Assembly (NCBI GenBank): GCA_963575745.1
Contig: CAUYUJ010016059.1
Coordinates: 2,097,349-2,161,348, forward strand
Direction of reading: 5' to 3'
Length of the DNA stretch: 64,000 nt
From: Prorocentrum cordatum
Lineage: Eukaryota; Sar; Dinophyceae; Prorocentrales; Prorocentraceae
Shown: positions 53,573 to 64,000 of the stretch, in pieces
Numbering within the stretch: position 1 is the stretch's first letter
Layout: each line of letters opens with the position of its first letter
Notes under the pieces: generated by a model
The model's input: only the letters and a program-made list of their open reading frames with translations
Databases searched by the model: none
What the model was told of the DNA's origin: nothing
Made by a program: the position numbers and the translations under genes

Positions 53573-54690
53573 ATGGCGGGGCGGCCGGCGCCGCCGGAGG
53601 ATTCCCCTCCCGCGCGTCCACCGACCTTCACCTTGTTGACCGAAGAACAGTTCAACGAGATAGTCCATGCGGTGCAGAGCCAGGTCCTGGAGTCAAGCCG
53701 AGACAGCGAAAAACGGACCAGTGGCGACGCCAAGAAAGGGCGATCAGACGGAGCGGGGCCCTTGGGCAACGGTCAGAAGCACGGTCAAGGACGACAGGAC
53801 CCGGGCTGGTGGGGCAGTTGGAACAATTGGAGCGACGATTCTTAGAACAGTTGGGGCAATTACGGTTGGTCCAACATCTCCGATTGGAATGACAGCGGTT
53901 GGGGATTTGCCAGTCCTGACACTTGGACAAGCTGGAACGAGTACAAGATGCGGTGGAGGAGACAGCTCAAATGGTGGAGAAAGCTCACACATTTACCAGC
54001 CCACAAGCACGCTGGCAGGATCCTGAATGTGCCCCCCCCCGCCCCCCACCACTTGACCTGCATTAACAGGTGGATGATTTCACAGACGAACTGATCACCT
54101 CCGAGAAGAGCGCCGATCGCATTATTGAACGAGTCGGTTTTATTTCGGGGGAGAATGTCGACGACGAGAAGCGGAAGGCCGGGCGCGAGTGCCTTTTCTC
54201 AGTCATGAGGCGCCAGGGAGAAGGTTTAACATAATACTCTGCGCGACTCAATTTAGCTTTCGATCAAATTGCGACTCTTGGAAGTTTATGTTCTTGGAGG
54301 AAGGAGTGGGTTCCGATGCGCGAGGCCAGCAGCGCACGATGGTCACGGCGAAGACCCGGGACTCCCACGGGGAAGCGCTGGCAGCCATCAGGGAGATGGA
54401 CGCCACGCGTCGAGAGCACTTCTTTTCAGAAAAAGACGTTCGCCACGGATGCAAGTTTTCTCAAATATGGGCCCACCTACTCCGTTGCCGGTGAGAACCC
54501 AGACAACGAGCTCATCCTGGATGATGACGAGGTCTCCTCGCTGGATACTGAGAGCGAGCAGTCAGCATACCTGACGCTGGAGGGCCTGTGTCTGCGCAGC
54601 GATGAGTTTCCGCAGGCCTTCGCTACGACGCAGGATGAGAGACGGAAAACTGGGAAACTGGACAGGGGGATTTTAAGCGGAAAATGAAGG
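53573..54690 (+). pseudogene. Copia-type gag remnant
   Basis: ATG 53573: MAGRPAPPEDSPPARPP then LLTEEQFNEIVHAVQSQVLE and a W/N/S-rich run to TAG 53842. The same frame continues (NSWGNYGWSNISDWNDSG, SWNEYKMRWRRQLKWWRKL). After a gap, 54070 reads DDFTDELITSEKSADRIIERV and RECLFSVMRRQGE. A further frame gives ELILDDDEVSSLDTESEQ to 54687. Capsid-like helices are plausible. No single frame survives. Confidence 0.6.
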
Positions 54691-54833
54691 TCGATCGAAA
54701 GCTCTTCGACAGATGACGCGTCAAGTCAGATGGTCCACCGAAGGGGTCAGCGGGAGGGCGTCGAGCAGCCGGCGGGCAGTTCGGGCCCCGCGAGCCCAGA
54801 CTGCAGCTCACGGAGTTGATCAAGGAAACCTGA

Positions 54834-54875
54834 TGCCGCACATGCAACCAGAGGGGCCATGGGTCTCGTGAGTGT
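54834..54875 (+). pseudogene. Gag zinc knuckle (CCHC)
   Basis: CRTCNQRGHGSREC fits C-x2-C-x4-H-x4-C exactly. It follows LTELIKET and an in-frame TGA at 54831. Zinc knuckles of this type bind the element RNA. Confidence 0.82.
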
Positions 54876-55099
54876 CTGGCGCGGAATGGCCAGAGCAGCG
54901 GCGCCAGTGCAGGCGCAGCGCAGGGGCCGCCGCGCGCGTCGGGGCCACGCTGCGCGCGTTTGCGAACCTGCCGGGTCCAGAACAGCAGGACACGCGCTGG
55001 ACGAGGCCACGGCGACCCTTGCAACGGCGCGCCGTGGGGGGGCGATCGCGGGCGCCGCTGCCGGTCGAGGCCTGATCGCTCCAGCGCTGGAGCGTCACT

Positions 55100-55430
55100 G
55101 TTTGCATCTCAGCGCGATGGGGCTGCAGATCCCGGAGGTGCCTTCTCGGAATCCCAGAGCCCGGGGAGTCGGAGGAGGCGCCTTGGTTTTGAGTGTCGCT
55201 TCATTTCCAACCGCCATCCAAGGGAAGATGGGGCGATTGAGCTCGACATCCTCAAGGAGGACGCGCCCCCGCTTTTGCCGGTGGGTTTTCGCGGCGCGTT
55301 CGGGGCTGGGATGGATTTGAACTCGAGCGAAATAATTCGCCAGATGCTGGGGGAAGTGGCAGACATGCGTCGCCTTCGCGAAGGGCATCGAAGCATGCGC
55401 CTCGATGATTTCAGGGCGCCGGCCCCCGGG
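55100..55430 (+). pseudogene. Protease-like end segment
   Basis: In the 54960 frame: LDILKEDAPPLLPVGFRGAF, GMDLNSSEIIRQMLG, MRRLREGHRSMRLDDF. PPLLPV...DLxxxxI resembles the segment that ends retropepsin-type proteases in copia-like elements. The catalytic DSG/DTG is not seen upstream. 55431-57960 has long frames (56157-57077, 56882-57535) that are Arg/Ala/Gly-rich and unrecognised. Confidence 0.45.
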
Positions 55431-57968
55431 CCAGCTGCCGGGCGCCCGGGGGCGGTGCTGAAGCAGCGCCCGCAGATCAGCGACCGTGATTTACAGCGCA
55501 GCGGCGCGTCAGAATTACACGGGCGTTTCATCTGCGTCGCGCCGGTTCGGGCCAGCGCCGCCTTCCCCGATTGGCGAAAGAGAGCGCGCCTTGAAGGGTT
55601 GACTGCACAGGCGGGCCCCAGGGCCGAAAAGCGAAACGGGACTTCCCTACGCAGAGCGGCGAGGACCTCAGAACCCAGCGCCCCCCCCGATCATGCTAGG
55701 GAACGTCTGATCAGGAGGGTTCCCCAGGAATGGGGGCAGAGGGATCGCAGCTGAATAGCGGGAAGACTCGGGGGGGCGAGAGGTCCGAGGACCTCGAGAA
55801 GCAGTTGGACACAATCCAGGTCAGCCTCTACCAGCGCTCATGGGGTCTTATCTCGGCGTTCTTCTGCTACTCTTCGTCAGTCAGCAATGCGGCTTGAGAG
55901 ATCGAGCTCTGAGGTGGGGCCGAGGGAGAGGGGGCTCGTCATTCCTGGCCAGACTCCCAGATTCCCGAGTGCGACGGCCAATCAGCCACGCCGGCTGGAG
56001 CAGGTTTTATGAGCGGCCCGAACGGGGACCAGGCCATTGAAGGGGCCCACCGAAGCGCAGAAACGGACGTGGCGCCCAAATACCATGGGAGAGCAATTGG
56101 GATAACAACACCAACAGCGGACATGCGCTGCGACAGGCACAGCGGCCCCACCGGGCATGGCCCGGGCCGAGAGGGCACGGGCGGCGTCGGCCGGGGCCGC
56201 GATCGTCTGGTTCTCGAAGCTGGAAGGCGAGTTCGGCTGGATGATGATCAACCGTCGTTTCTGGTCAACGGATCATGTTCGGCGCGCGAGAGCGATTCCA
56301 TTGCGGTACTACATGTGCCGCCACATGCCCATTCACGGAGAATATGGCAGCAATGGGCGCGGGGGCTGGTCGGCGCGTGGACTGCGCGCCATGCGCGCGG
56401 CTCATCGAGAGACCAAGCCAGACACGTCCAACTCCAAGAAAGAGACGGCGCGCGGGTGCAAGACGCAGCGCGCGGCCTGTTCATTCCGCGGAAAGGGTTT
56501 CGCTCAATGTGGCGGGGCCGACCCGGAGCGGCCCGCGCCGCCGCCCAGCGCCCCAGGGCCCAGGGCGGCAGCAGGCGCGGCGCCGCCGTGGCCGGCAGCC
56601 ATTGATCCGAACGCGGCGCAGAGCCACTACCAGAAGCTCGAGCCGGAGCGGCCCGACGTCACCGTGGAGGACGTAGAGCAGCGGGCTCGAGAACAGGGGG
56701 CGCAAAAGACGTCGAGACTCGTCCCAAGCGAAGAGGGCTGCGGCGGAGCACGGACGGGGGCCAGAATATCAGGCGGGAGAAGCCACGCGACTGCTGCAAC
56801 AGATCGCGTCGAAGCCGAAACAGCAGGAGGCCTCCATCAACCAGTTGGCCACGGCGAAATCGGGACATATGGAGGCGGTGATTGCGCTCCAGTCGCAGGC
56901 GCAGCCGTCGGCGAAAGGAGCGGCGGCCTCGTCGGCACCGCAGCAGCAGGATCGACCAGCGCCACCGCCTCTCCATGGACCTCCCCCGGCAAGGCAGGCG
57001 CAAGGCAGGCAGCAGAGCCGATCCCCTGGGCGAGCGTCGAGCGCGAGAAGCAGAGAGACGAGTCGATGCCGAACTAGCCGAGGAAGGGGAAGAACGGGGC
57101 CGAGCACCGCGACATCGCGACGCCGCCGACGGCAGCCTTGCCAGCTCACGGGGCCCCCATTGGGGTCGCGCCTTCACCGAGGCGCGGCGCGCCGCCTGCC
57201 GCCTCCGCTGCGTCGGTCGAGGGGGGATGGGGCATAGCGGGCAAGGCTCCGACAGTGCCGACCTCTCCCTCCTACGGGGCAAGCTCGCCAGGGCGCCGCA
57301 GGCCAACGGGCTCTTTCTTTCCATTCCCCCATTGGGCTACGCGAGGACGAGGTCGACGGGCAGCCCGAAGGGGATTCGCGATCGTTCAGGAGCAGCGCTC
57401 ACGCCCTCAGCGATTAGCAGCTTCGCCGCCCCGCCCGCGCCGGGGGGCCCGCAGCAAGCGCCCCCGGCTACTGCGCCAGCGGCGACGGCGCAGCCGACGA
57501 TCTGGGTGGGCGACCAGCTGAGGGAGGGGGCATAGCAGCCACAGTCGTGGATGGAACGACTGTCGAGAGTCGCAGCACCAGCGTCTTCGTCGCAGCCGCT
57601 GCCCCTCGACCCGCGGGTAGACAGGGAGACGTCCGAGGGAAAAGCCTGGAGGCCCCAGCTGTCCACGCAGGAGGCCGAGCGGAAACACCAGGAGAAGGAG
57701 GGTTGGGATCAGGCCGGCTGGAAGACGCGGGGCCACGACGGCTTGAAGGGCGCGGGCGGCAAGTGGTCGCGCGTCCCTTTGTGGGCGGCCCAGGCAGTTC
57801 CGCCGCCTGGACAGGGAATTCGAACCGCAGGAAATTGGAGAGGGCATTTGAGCTTGAACTCATAAGGGGAATGGGGGAAATGCAATTTCATTGCGCTGAT
57901 GTGGGCGTTCCGATTTTTGGGAACCTGTGGACCGGCGACAGGGCAGCGCCCCTCACTAAAAGCTTCGT

Positions 57969-58451
57969 TTGAAGGAAGCCGGGGGGAGAAACGCCATGAC
58001 GAATAGGGCCCGATTTTACAGAGCTCAGCTGAGATGCCGGGCCTTCGTGGAGGTTTTCTCTCAACCTAGGATTGCCCGCCACTCCAGTCACGAAGCAGTT
58101 GCGTGTCCGGGCAGCTTCGACGTCGAAGTAGGATGGGATTTTCGCAAAGAGGGTCACAGGACCAGGCTTCGGGAGCAAATGAGGAGGAAGAGGTCCTGGA
58201 TGATAATCCTGGAACCACCCTGCGACGCCGCCCCCATTGCCCACGACGCCACCGCCCATCTAGAAACGACGCCCGAACAACGACAGGAGAACGAGGATGC
58301 CATTGTCCTCCTCGGCTTCGCTATGGAAGTGGCTGTAGAGCAGCACCAGCAGGGGGGAAAATTTTGTTTCGAACGCCCCATCGCCGCCGGATCTTGGAAA
58401 ACCGAAATGGTTCGGCGCGTGTTTTGGGCTTCCTGGGGTCGACGTGACTAG
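57969..58451 (+). CDS. Methyltransferase-like domain of the retroelement (unverified)
   Basis: One open frame of 160 codons. Residues about 26-35: FVEVFSQPRI, then SFDVEVGWDF, IILEPPC and a later FCFERP. The order VExFSxPR, acidic strand, PPC, then E-P resembles motifs I, II, IV and VI of C5 DNA methyltransferases (PPCQ and ENV). After the stop, the next frame reads VNMCRFGLSVV. It lies between protease-like and integrase parts. Whether it methylates anything, or is just a similar fold, cannot be told. The canonical Gln/Phe/Ser after PPC and the ENV Asn are not present here. Confidence 0.5.
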   Translation: MKEAGGRNAMTNRARFYRAQLRCRAFVEVFSQPRIARHSSHEAVACPGSFDVEVGWDFRKEGHRTRLREQMRRKRSWMIILEPPCDAAPIAHDATAHLETTPEQRQENEDAIVLLGFAMEVAVEQHQQGGKFCFERPIAAGSWKTEMVRRVFWASWGRRD

Positions 58452-59330
58452 TGTGAATATGTGCAGGTTCGGCCTTTCGGTCGTTTCATATGGCTCCTTG
58501 TCGAAGAAGTTCATGTGGCTGCTGTCGAAGTGCGCCCTGTTTATCGAGCGGTTTGCCAGGCCACACTGCGCGGGAGGGAGACCAGTGGCCCGCTCAGTCG
58601 AGGAGCGGAGCTCTGGCGACCAGGGCCCGGATATACCAGCCTACGTTCGCTCGAGCTTTGGCCGAAGCCGTTCGGGCGAGCGCAGTCCGAGCGCAGCGGG
58701 GGCCTCGCTCTCAACGGATCAGTCTCGTTCGAGAGCATGCGAGTCCTACCCTGCGGGCGCCGACGAGGGGGAAGGAGGAGAGGGGGCCCTGGTCTGGAGG
58801 AGGGGCAACAAGACCAACATTTCCAGGCCCCTTTCGAGAATCCGCCGACTGATTCAGAAAGTCCACGTTCACCTGGGACACCCCCACAAAGACGTGTTTC
58901 TCAAGGTTCTCCTGGGGGCGCAAGCAAAACCCGCGGTCCTAAAATTCGTCCAGGAGGATTTCCAGCGCGGCGACTGCGCGGCCCACTCTGGCCAGCAAGC
59001 AGTCGTTTAGTCGCTGTTCCCAGGGCCTTTGAGTTCAATCCGATTATTGCTTTGGATGCGTCCCTTGTTCCCTTTAAAGAGGAACAGCTGGCCTTCCTCA
59101 ACGTCATGTGTCATGGCATCAACTTCCACGCGATGGGGCTTTACGATGGAACCTCTCTGGTTGCCTGGAAGGCCTTCGCGATTACCGATGGAAGGGGGGG
59201 AATTCAAGGGGCACTTCGAGAGAGGGCTTGAACACCCGGGAGTGTTTCATCGCGCTGCGGGCGCGGAGAGTCAGGCCACGGCGCAACGGCCGGGACGAAC
59301 GACACGGGGGATGGGTGAAGGACACTCCGG
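58444..59330 (+). pseudogene. Integrase (pre-integrase zinc region and DDE core), frameshifted
   Basis: Frame 58444: RRLIQKVHVHLGHPHKDVFL (H-x3-H zinc site typical of GAG-pre-integrase) and a damaged C-x2-C. Frame 58461: FEFNPIIALDASLVPFKEEQ (first catalytic Asp), FLNVMCHGINFHAMG and ITDGRGG (second Asp). Frame 59029: GGEFKGHFERGLEHPGVFH. Frame 59108: NGRDERHGGW (the Glu region). All three catalytic acids can be traced, but in four frames. Confidence 0.78.
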
Positions 59331-59335
59331 TTAAA

Positions 59336-59960
59336 TCATCTGAGACCACCCTCGCCACCGACACGCCTGAACTCGAAACGCAGGTGCACGAGGTCACCGC
59401 CGCCAAGCGCCGATGCTTGCGCCGCGGCGGTTACACCCCCCACCAGTCGGTTCTCCGGGTCAATCCAAGGATGCCAAATGATCTGACGTCTGATGATCCA
59501 TTGCAGGTGGTGGGGGCCGACGACCTGTCTCCTGGCTCATGGGATCGGGACGCGGCAGCTGCGGAATTCGCTGGTCTCGACTCGACGTTATCAGGCGACA
59601 CGCGCGACGGGGGCTGTTTGAACCTTCCAGTCAGCGTCGCCTGGCCAAGGCCGCCCACGCCCCCCGCCCATGGAGACCGTCACGTCGCGTCGGGCCAGTG
59701 GTCGTTTGGCGACGAGTTCCGAAGGGGGGAAAGAAGACGCTTGCTCTCCAAAGAGACAGATGGGCGGGTCCAGGCATAGTTGTCCTGCAGAGCGGTACCT
59801 CAGTGTGGGTCGCCATGAGATCCACGCCGTGGAAATCCTCAACATAATACGCTTCGCCACCACCGAGGAGCCCAGGGGGGCCGAGATCACGTCAGACACG
59901 CAAATCCAACATCCTCTCAGGGAGGCTCGAAACAGCCCGCGTCGAGCTGGAACCAACGCC
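59336..59960 (+). pseudogene. Post-integrase region of the retroelement
   Basis: Frame 59108 continues ELETQVHEVTAAKRRCLRRG and YTPHQSVLRVNPRMPNDLTS. Frame 59539 gives VVVWRRVPKGGKKTLALQR then WAGPGIVVLQSGTSVWVAM, a small beta-barrel-like module usual after copia integrases. Frame 59670 continues IIRFATTEEPRGAEITSD. Confidence 0.65.
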
Positions 59961-60194
59961 ACGAGCGCAGGGCCCCCGCCCCCCAAGCCTGGGCCCCAGA
60001 TGCCCCAGTCGAGGTCGCCCCACCACCGGGAGCGCCCCCCGCGGCGGAGGCCGACCCGGGGGCCGCGGCAGGAGAGGGGGCCGAGGTCGTCCCCCTCCGG
60101 GGATCTCGCCCGAGGGCGGAGACCTCGGGGGGCAACGGGGAGCTCCCCCCCTCGCCCCGCCTCCGGGTCTGCCACTGATTCCTGGGTTCGGAGC

Positions 60195-60425
60195 CTAAGG
60201 GGCGGGGGTCAGTGCAAACGGGGGTCAGCCAGGGCGCCAGATCCTGCAGGATCCTGCGAAGACCCCTTCTGGCTGACCCGGGTTAAGGAGCCGCTCGTGG
60301 CCGCGGGGCGGCCGCGCGCATTGGCTGACCCGGGTTTGCGAAGACTTTCGTTGCAGTTTTTGTTCCTGCATTGCAGTTTTTGGTTTTCCGCTGACCCGGG
60401 TCTGGATTGACCCGGGTCAGAGGAT
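60195..60425 (+). repeat. GCTGACCCGGGT repeat block inside the retroelement
   Basis: GCTGACCCGGG(T) at about 60274, 60324 and 60391, with TTGACCCGGGTCAG at 60408, and GGGGTCAGTGCAAACGGGGGTCAGCC at 60207. The same words occur at 14507-14530 and, as GCTGACCTGGG, at 52503-52573. Confidence 0.72.
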
Positions 60426-60668
60426 CCCCCATGGGCTCGAGACCCTGGAAGCTTCTTCAAAGGACACTCGCCCGCCGGCGTCCAGGCTAGGCTCCGCGGG
60501 GGATAATTCGGGGGGGCCCTCTCCAGCGAGTCAGTCTAGAGCAACCAGCAGGACGGCTTCCGAGAAGGGGGGCGGCGACTAGGGTTCCAGGGAAAGCCGA
60601 CTCCACCCCAAGGGTGAAAACGCGATGGGAGCGACCCCTTTGCTGGCAGCAGCGCTTCGGGAGCGGAC

Positions 60669-61260
60669 GTGTCGAAAGGACCGACCACCAGTGCCCATAG
60701 GCGCGCTCTGACGGATTCCGCCAGTCAGCATCGTCTGGCGGAGCCAGTTGACCCCAGTCGGCCCGCGCGCCTCGCGCAGGACTCGGAAGGCTTGAGACGA
60801 CTTGACGGGGGAAGGGGTCGAATGCCATGGAGGCTTCCCGGGGGGTTCTTCCGGGGTGGTCAGCGCGGTAGAGTGAGGCAGCATATCCAGGATATTGAGG
60901 TCTCAGGGAGAGAGCGCCCCCACTCTCCGAGGAGGGAAGGTGCTGAGTCAACCTTAGCCTCCTCTGAGAGGAGGGAGACGCTCTTCGAGAACTCAATCGC
61001 GAGGTTCAGCTGGAAGGATGGAGCGGCCCCGTGGACGTTTGCACCCGCCGAACGCCGACGGGGAAAGCTCCCCCCTTTCGGGCGGCAAGTGCACTTTGTC
61101 TCTTCTGTTCGACAGATGGGGCCGAGGTTCAGTATAAGGACTTTACTCCAGATGGGACGAAAGTGTGTGATGTGTCCGACGCCGCCGAATTGGAGCGCGA
61201 TAGCCGTGGGAACCACGGCAGTCATGGTTCACCCTCCGGACAAAGCTAACCCAAGAGCCC
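60669..61260 (+). pseudogene. Segment upstream of the retroelement RT
   Basis: The 60669 frame (264 codons) is Arg-rich, with FFRGGQRGRVRQHIQDIE and RRETLFENSIARFSWKDGA. A short frame at 61031 gives AEVQYKDFTPDGTKVCDVSD, reminiscent of the residues before copia RTs. Weak assignment. Confidence 0.4.
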
Positions 61261-61329
61261 CCCAAACGTCTACTTCCAGGGGGTCAGGAGCGGAGCCCTT
61301 GGATCCCATCGCAAACTTCCTCTTTTTTC

Positions 61330-61543
61330 CTCGTCCGCCCCTTCCTTCTCTTCTCCGTCGTCTTGGCATTGCTTGTTTTCTGTCCTTACATAGCCATCAG
61401 CATCATAGTCACCATCGTGTGTCCTGTCTTTGCATTCGTGTTTATGTCCTTACATGGCTATGATCATCACCATAGTCATTACTCCTCATCATCGTCGTCA
61501 TCATCACTGCCATTACCCTCACCATCTTCATCGTCGTCACTCC

Positions 61544-61574
<31 letters not shown>

Positions 61575-61860
61575 TGTCCTCACCCTCCCCCCCCCTCATC
61601 CTCATCCTCCTCGTCCTCCTCGCGTCTCTTGTTCCTCTTCCTTTTCCGCCTCCTCCTCCTCCTCCTCCCCGTCCTCCTAATGCAACACCTCCTCCCCCTC
61701 CTCATCTCCCTCCTCATCCTCCCGCTGCTCCTCCTCCTCGTTGTCCTCCCCTCCCCCCTCCTCCTCCTCCTCCTCCTCGTCATCCCCCCCCCCCAATCCT
61801 CGCCCCCATCCCCTTCCCCCCCTCATGCCCCATCCTCCCCCAACGGTCCCCCGACAGCGC
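61330..61860. repeat. ATC and TCC microsatellites
   Basis: (CAT)n/(ATC)n at 61485-61575, then CTCC-rich to 61850. Confidence 0.92.
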
Positions 61861-62979
61861 CGACGCCGTATCGGACAATTTTTTGTCGCCATGTCCGACT
61901 CAACGCGGGCATCGCGCCCCCGTCGGGCAAGCGACGGCAATTGGCATTCGCGGGGCGCCGCGAGCTCCAGCGGCGAAGCAGCGGCCGCAGTTGTGGCGGC
62001 AGGGGAGGGGGAAGGCTGGCGGGGCGACTCCTAGTGGAGAGGCGGCAGGAGAGGAGATGAGAAAAGCTTGTGGCGCGACGCGCCGTGGGAGCAGCGCGGC
62101 TGGCGCGACGAGTCGCGGGGGCAGCGCGGCTGGCGCGACGAGCCGCGAAAGGTCGCGCCGCAGCAAGACGAGCAGGGGGGGCGCGCCGCAGTTGCGGCGG
62201 CGCCCAACGAAACCGCAGTTGCGGCCGTTGAAAGGCAAGCCTTCGACCACGAGTATTTCGTGCTTTCAAACCCTTCACGGGGGCCACACGCAGCACGACG
62301 CTGCCGTGAAGTGCGCCCGCGACGAACACGAGAACAAGCGCGACCCTTTCCCCCCTTTTCCTTGCGGTGTTCTCGAACGACGAGCCTGCCGCAGTTTAGG
62401 CTGTAATTTGGGGTGACGGGCCAATGTGGGCCTTCAACAGAGACGAACGTGTAGAATGGAGGCGGCAAGAACTGATTGCGCAGCTCGGCGACGAGTCCCA
62501 AACGCTTGCAGCGCAAGGGTACAATGGCTGCAGTCGCGGCATGGTGAGGCGCTCATGCGCGCCAGGGGTTGGCAGCTGCGATCACAGGGGGCACTTCGCG
62601 TCGAAAGCCGAGGGGTGGCAGACGGACGTCCGCGGAACTTCGTTTTCGACGGGTCTGCCTTGCGGCTGCGCCTCAAAGGAAAACGCTTGTAGCCGAGACG
62701 TTCGGAGAGGAGTGCTGGGACAGGCCTGCGGCGCCTCCTCCGCGCGGCCTGGGGGGGCGGTTGGGGTCCAGAGACTGCTCGGTTCTTCGAAAACATACAA
62801 ACAAAAGGCGCCCCTGAGGTTCCACGGCGGGAAAGGATCCCACCTGCCCCCCCCCCACAGGAACCAACGGCGATCCTGAAGGCGAGGAGCACAGCGTCCG
62901 CAGTTGCGGACGGCGCTCCGCAGTTGCGGATGCCGCCCCCGGCAAATGCAGAGGGATATCTATATATATATATATAGAT

Positions 62980-63000
<21 letters not shown>
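61861..63000. repeat. Region carrying dispersed CCGCAGTTGCGG palindromes
   Basis: Exact or one-mismatch copies at 62186, 62213, 62898, 62918 and 63073, then 63909, 63933 and 63958. A GCGCGACGAG repeat (GGCTGGCGCGACGAGYCGCG) is at 62097-62150. A TA/GA microsatellite is at 62960-63020. No gene recognised. Confidence 0.75.
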
Positions 63001-63019
<19 letters not shown>

Positions 63020-63025
<6 letters not shown>

Positions 63026-63640
63026 CGAGCGAGCGGCACACTCATAGACAGGAGGGCTCTGAGCACGACAAATCCACAGTTGCGGATGCACGGGTCGCTC
63101 GCAGTTGCGCGTGAAGGGTTCGCGCTCCGTTACTGCGAATGGTGTGAAGCGTAAAAGAAATGCGAAAGCACCGCATGATTTGTTGTAAGTATTCCTGTAA
63201 TGTGTCTTCTCTTTCTCCACCCTCATCCGTTTCATCCTCTTCTTCGTCCTCTCCTCTTCCTCCCCCTCCTTATTCCTCATTATCCTGTTTGTCTCTCTCT
63301 CTCTCTCTCTCTTTCTCTCTCCCTCTTTCTCTTCATTTGTTTTGTTTCCTCTCTCTCTCTCTCTCGCTCTCTCCGCCTCCTCCACCTCTTACTCCTCGTC
63401 ATTCGTCGTCCCCGTCTTCCTCGTCCTGTCTTCGTCCACATCCTCCCCGTCCACATGCATCATCCCCCTTTTGCCCCGCCCGCTCCCCTTTTTCCTCCTC
63501 TTCTTCCTTCTTCTCCTCTAATTGATTAAGTGATCCTCCTCCTCTGTTTCCTCCTCCTCCTCCCCCACCTCTTCATCATCATCATCCTCCTCTTCCTCAT
63601 TATGGCCCCTCCCGACTTCGCTCCCCCCTGCAATCGTTGC
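63020..63640. repeat. CTCT and TCC microsatellites
   Basis: (CT)n at 63293-63366 and CTCC/TCATCC runs to 63600. Confidence 0.9.
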
Positions 63641-63749
63641 CTCTAGAGTTCCAGCCCCAACCCGCTTGCCCACGCACCCTCCCGTCGTTGCTCTCCTTGC
63701 AGCAATTTCCGCCCGAGCTCGCAGCACTTGGGGCGGGCGCGCTTCCGCG

Positions 63750-64000
63750 GCAATGCCGCGGAAGAGGCTCGGGCCGTTCAACCGTTTAACCGCCGGATTC
63801 CGGGCGATGCGGCGGCCGAGGAGGCGGCCGATGAGGCGGAGACGCCAGGCGCCACTGCCGTGGCTGAGGCGCTTGCCCAGGGCCCCGCAGTGGCGGCAGC
63901 CGAGGGCTCCGCAGTTGCGGCAGCCGAGGGCCCCCCAGTTGCGGCACCCGAGAGTTCCGCAGTTGCGGAACCGCCCCATTTCAACCGCTTGGGTCGAGCG
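63750..64000 (+). CDS. Possible Ala/Glu-rich exon or ORF running off the window
   Basis: A frame open to the window edge reads NAAEEARAVQPFNRRIPGDA, AEEAADEAETPGATAVAEAL, then 8-9 residue repeats EGSAVAAA, EGPPVAAP, ESSAVAEP. A TCTCCTTGCAG at 63693-63703 could be a splice acceptor. The peptide repeat is the translation of the CCGCAGTTGCGG-containing unit, so it may instead be non-coding repeat. Not recognised. Confidence 0.3.

Larger units (their letters stand above)
53573..61260 (+). mobile_element. Decayed LTR-type retroelement, Ty1/copia order (gag-PR-MTase-like-IN)
   Basis: Plus-strand fragments in many frames follow the order gag, CCHC knuckle, protease-like, methyltransferase-like, integrase, post-integrase and the beginning of the segment before RT. 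Integrase upstream of RT is the copia order. The RT itself is missing: sequence after 61330 is microsatellite. LTRs were not identified. More than ten frame changes and several stops make this an old copy. Confidence 0.75.

Noticed and set aside
57815-57840. GGTTCGAATTCC on the minus strand as a tRNA B box
   Set aside because: No A box or acceptor stem at the right distance; it lies inside retroelement sequence.

Overview
This is GC-rich, repeat-dominated nuclear DNA from a dinoflagellate. Three things point there. (1) The dinoflagellate trans-spliced leader is present: CCGTAGCC...TTGGCTCAAG at 25411-25431. (2) There are decayed retroelement proteins of the kinds that fill dinoflagellate genomes. 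(3) One host gene has tiny exons (50-110 nt) separated by introns of 3-6 kb, with GT-AG and GC-AG borders. High GC and heavy microsatellite content would suit a Prorocentrum-like genome, but the species cannot be settled from this window.

Layout. 1-3.5 kb: a large inverted repeat of 152-bp tandem units, then about 1 kb of GA repeats. 3.5-6.6 kb: dispersed repeats, no gene recognised. 6.65-11.57 kb: a decayed non-LTR retrotransposon (endonuclease, reverse transcriptase, zinc fingers, C-terminal domain), plus strand. 11.6-25.1 kb: minisatellites, TCC/GGA microsatellites and several small elements with terminal inverted repeats. 25.41-31.93 kb: a near full-length non-LTR retrotransposon (ORF1 plus ORF2 with endonuclease, RT, RNase H and zinc motifs). 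It is bounded by 16-bp target-site duplications and begins with the spliced leader. 32-39 kb: CTTGGGGCC-type minisatellites and a long GGA tract. 39.3-51.6 kb: four exons of a MORN-repeat protein gene that join in phase; its introns hold microsatellites, hairpin repeats, a small TIR element and two 5'-truncated LINE remnants. 53.5-61.2 kb: a broken Ty1/copia-order retroelement (gag, zinc knuckle, protease-like, methyltransferase-like, integrase). 61.3-64 kb: TCC/ATC repeats and a dispersed palindromic CCGCAGTTGCGG motif.

How it fits together. The only host gene I can support is the MORN gene. Almost everything else is mobile-element debris and tandem repeats. The most informative locus is the 25.4-31.9 kb element: its integrated 5' end is the spliced leader, with a second, eroded leader just inside. 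This implies repeated cycles of trans-splicing of the element RNA, reverse transcription and reinsertion. Coordinates of dispersed repeats were set by eye and are good to about 10-20 bases. Frameshifts may be real decay or, in homopolymers, assembly error.
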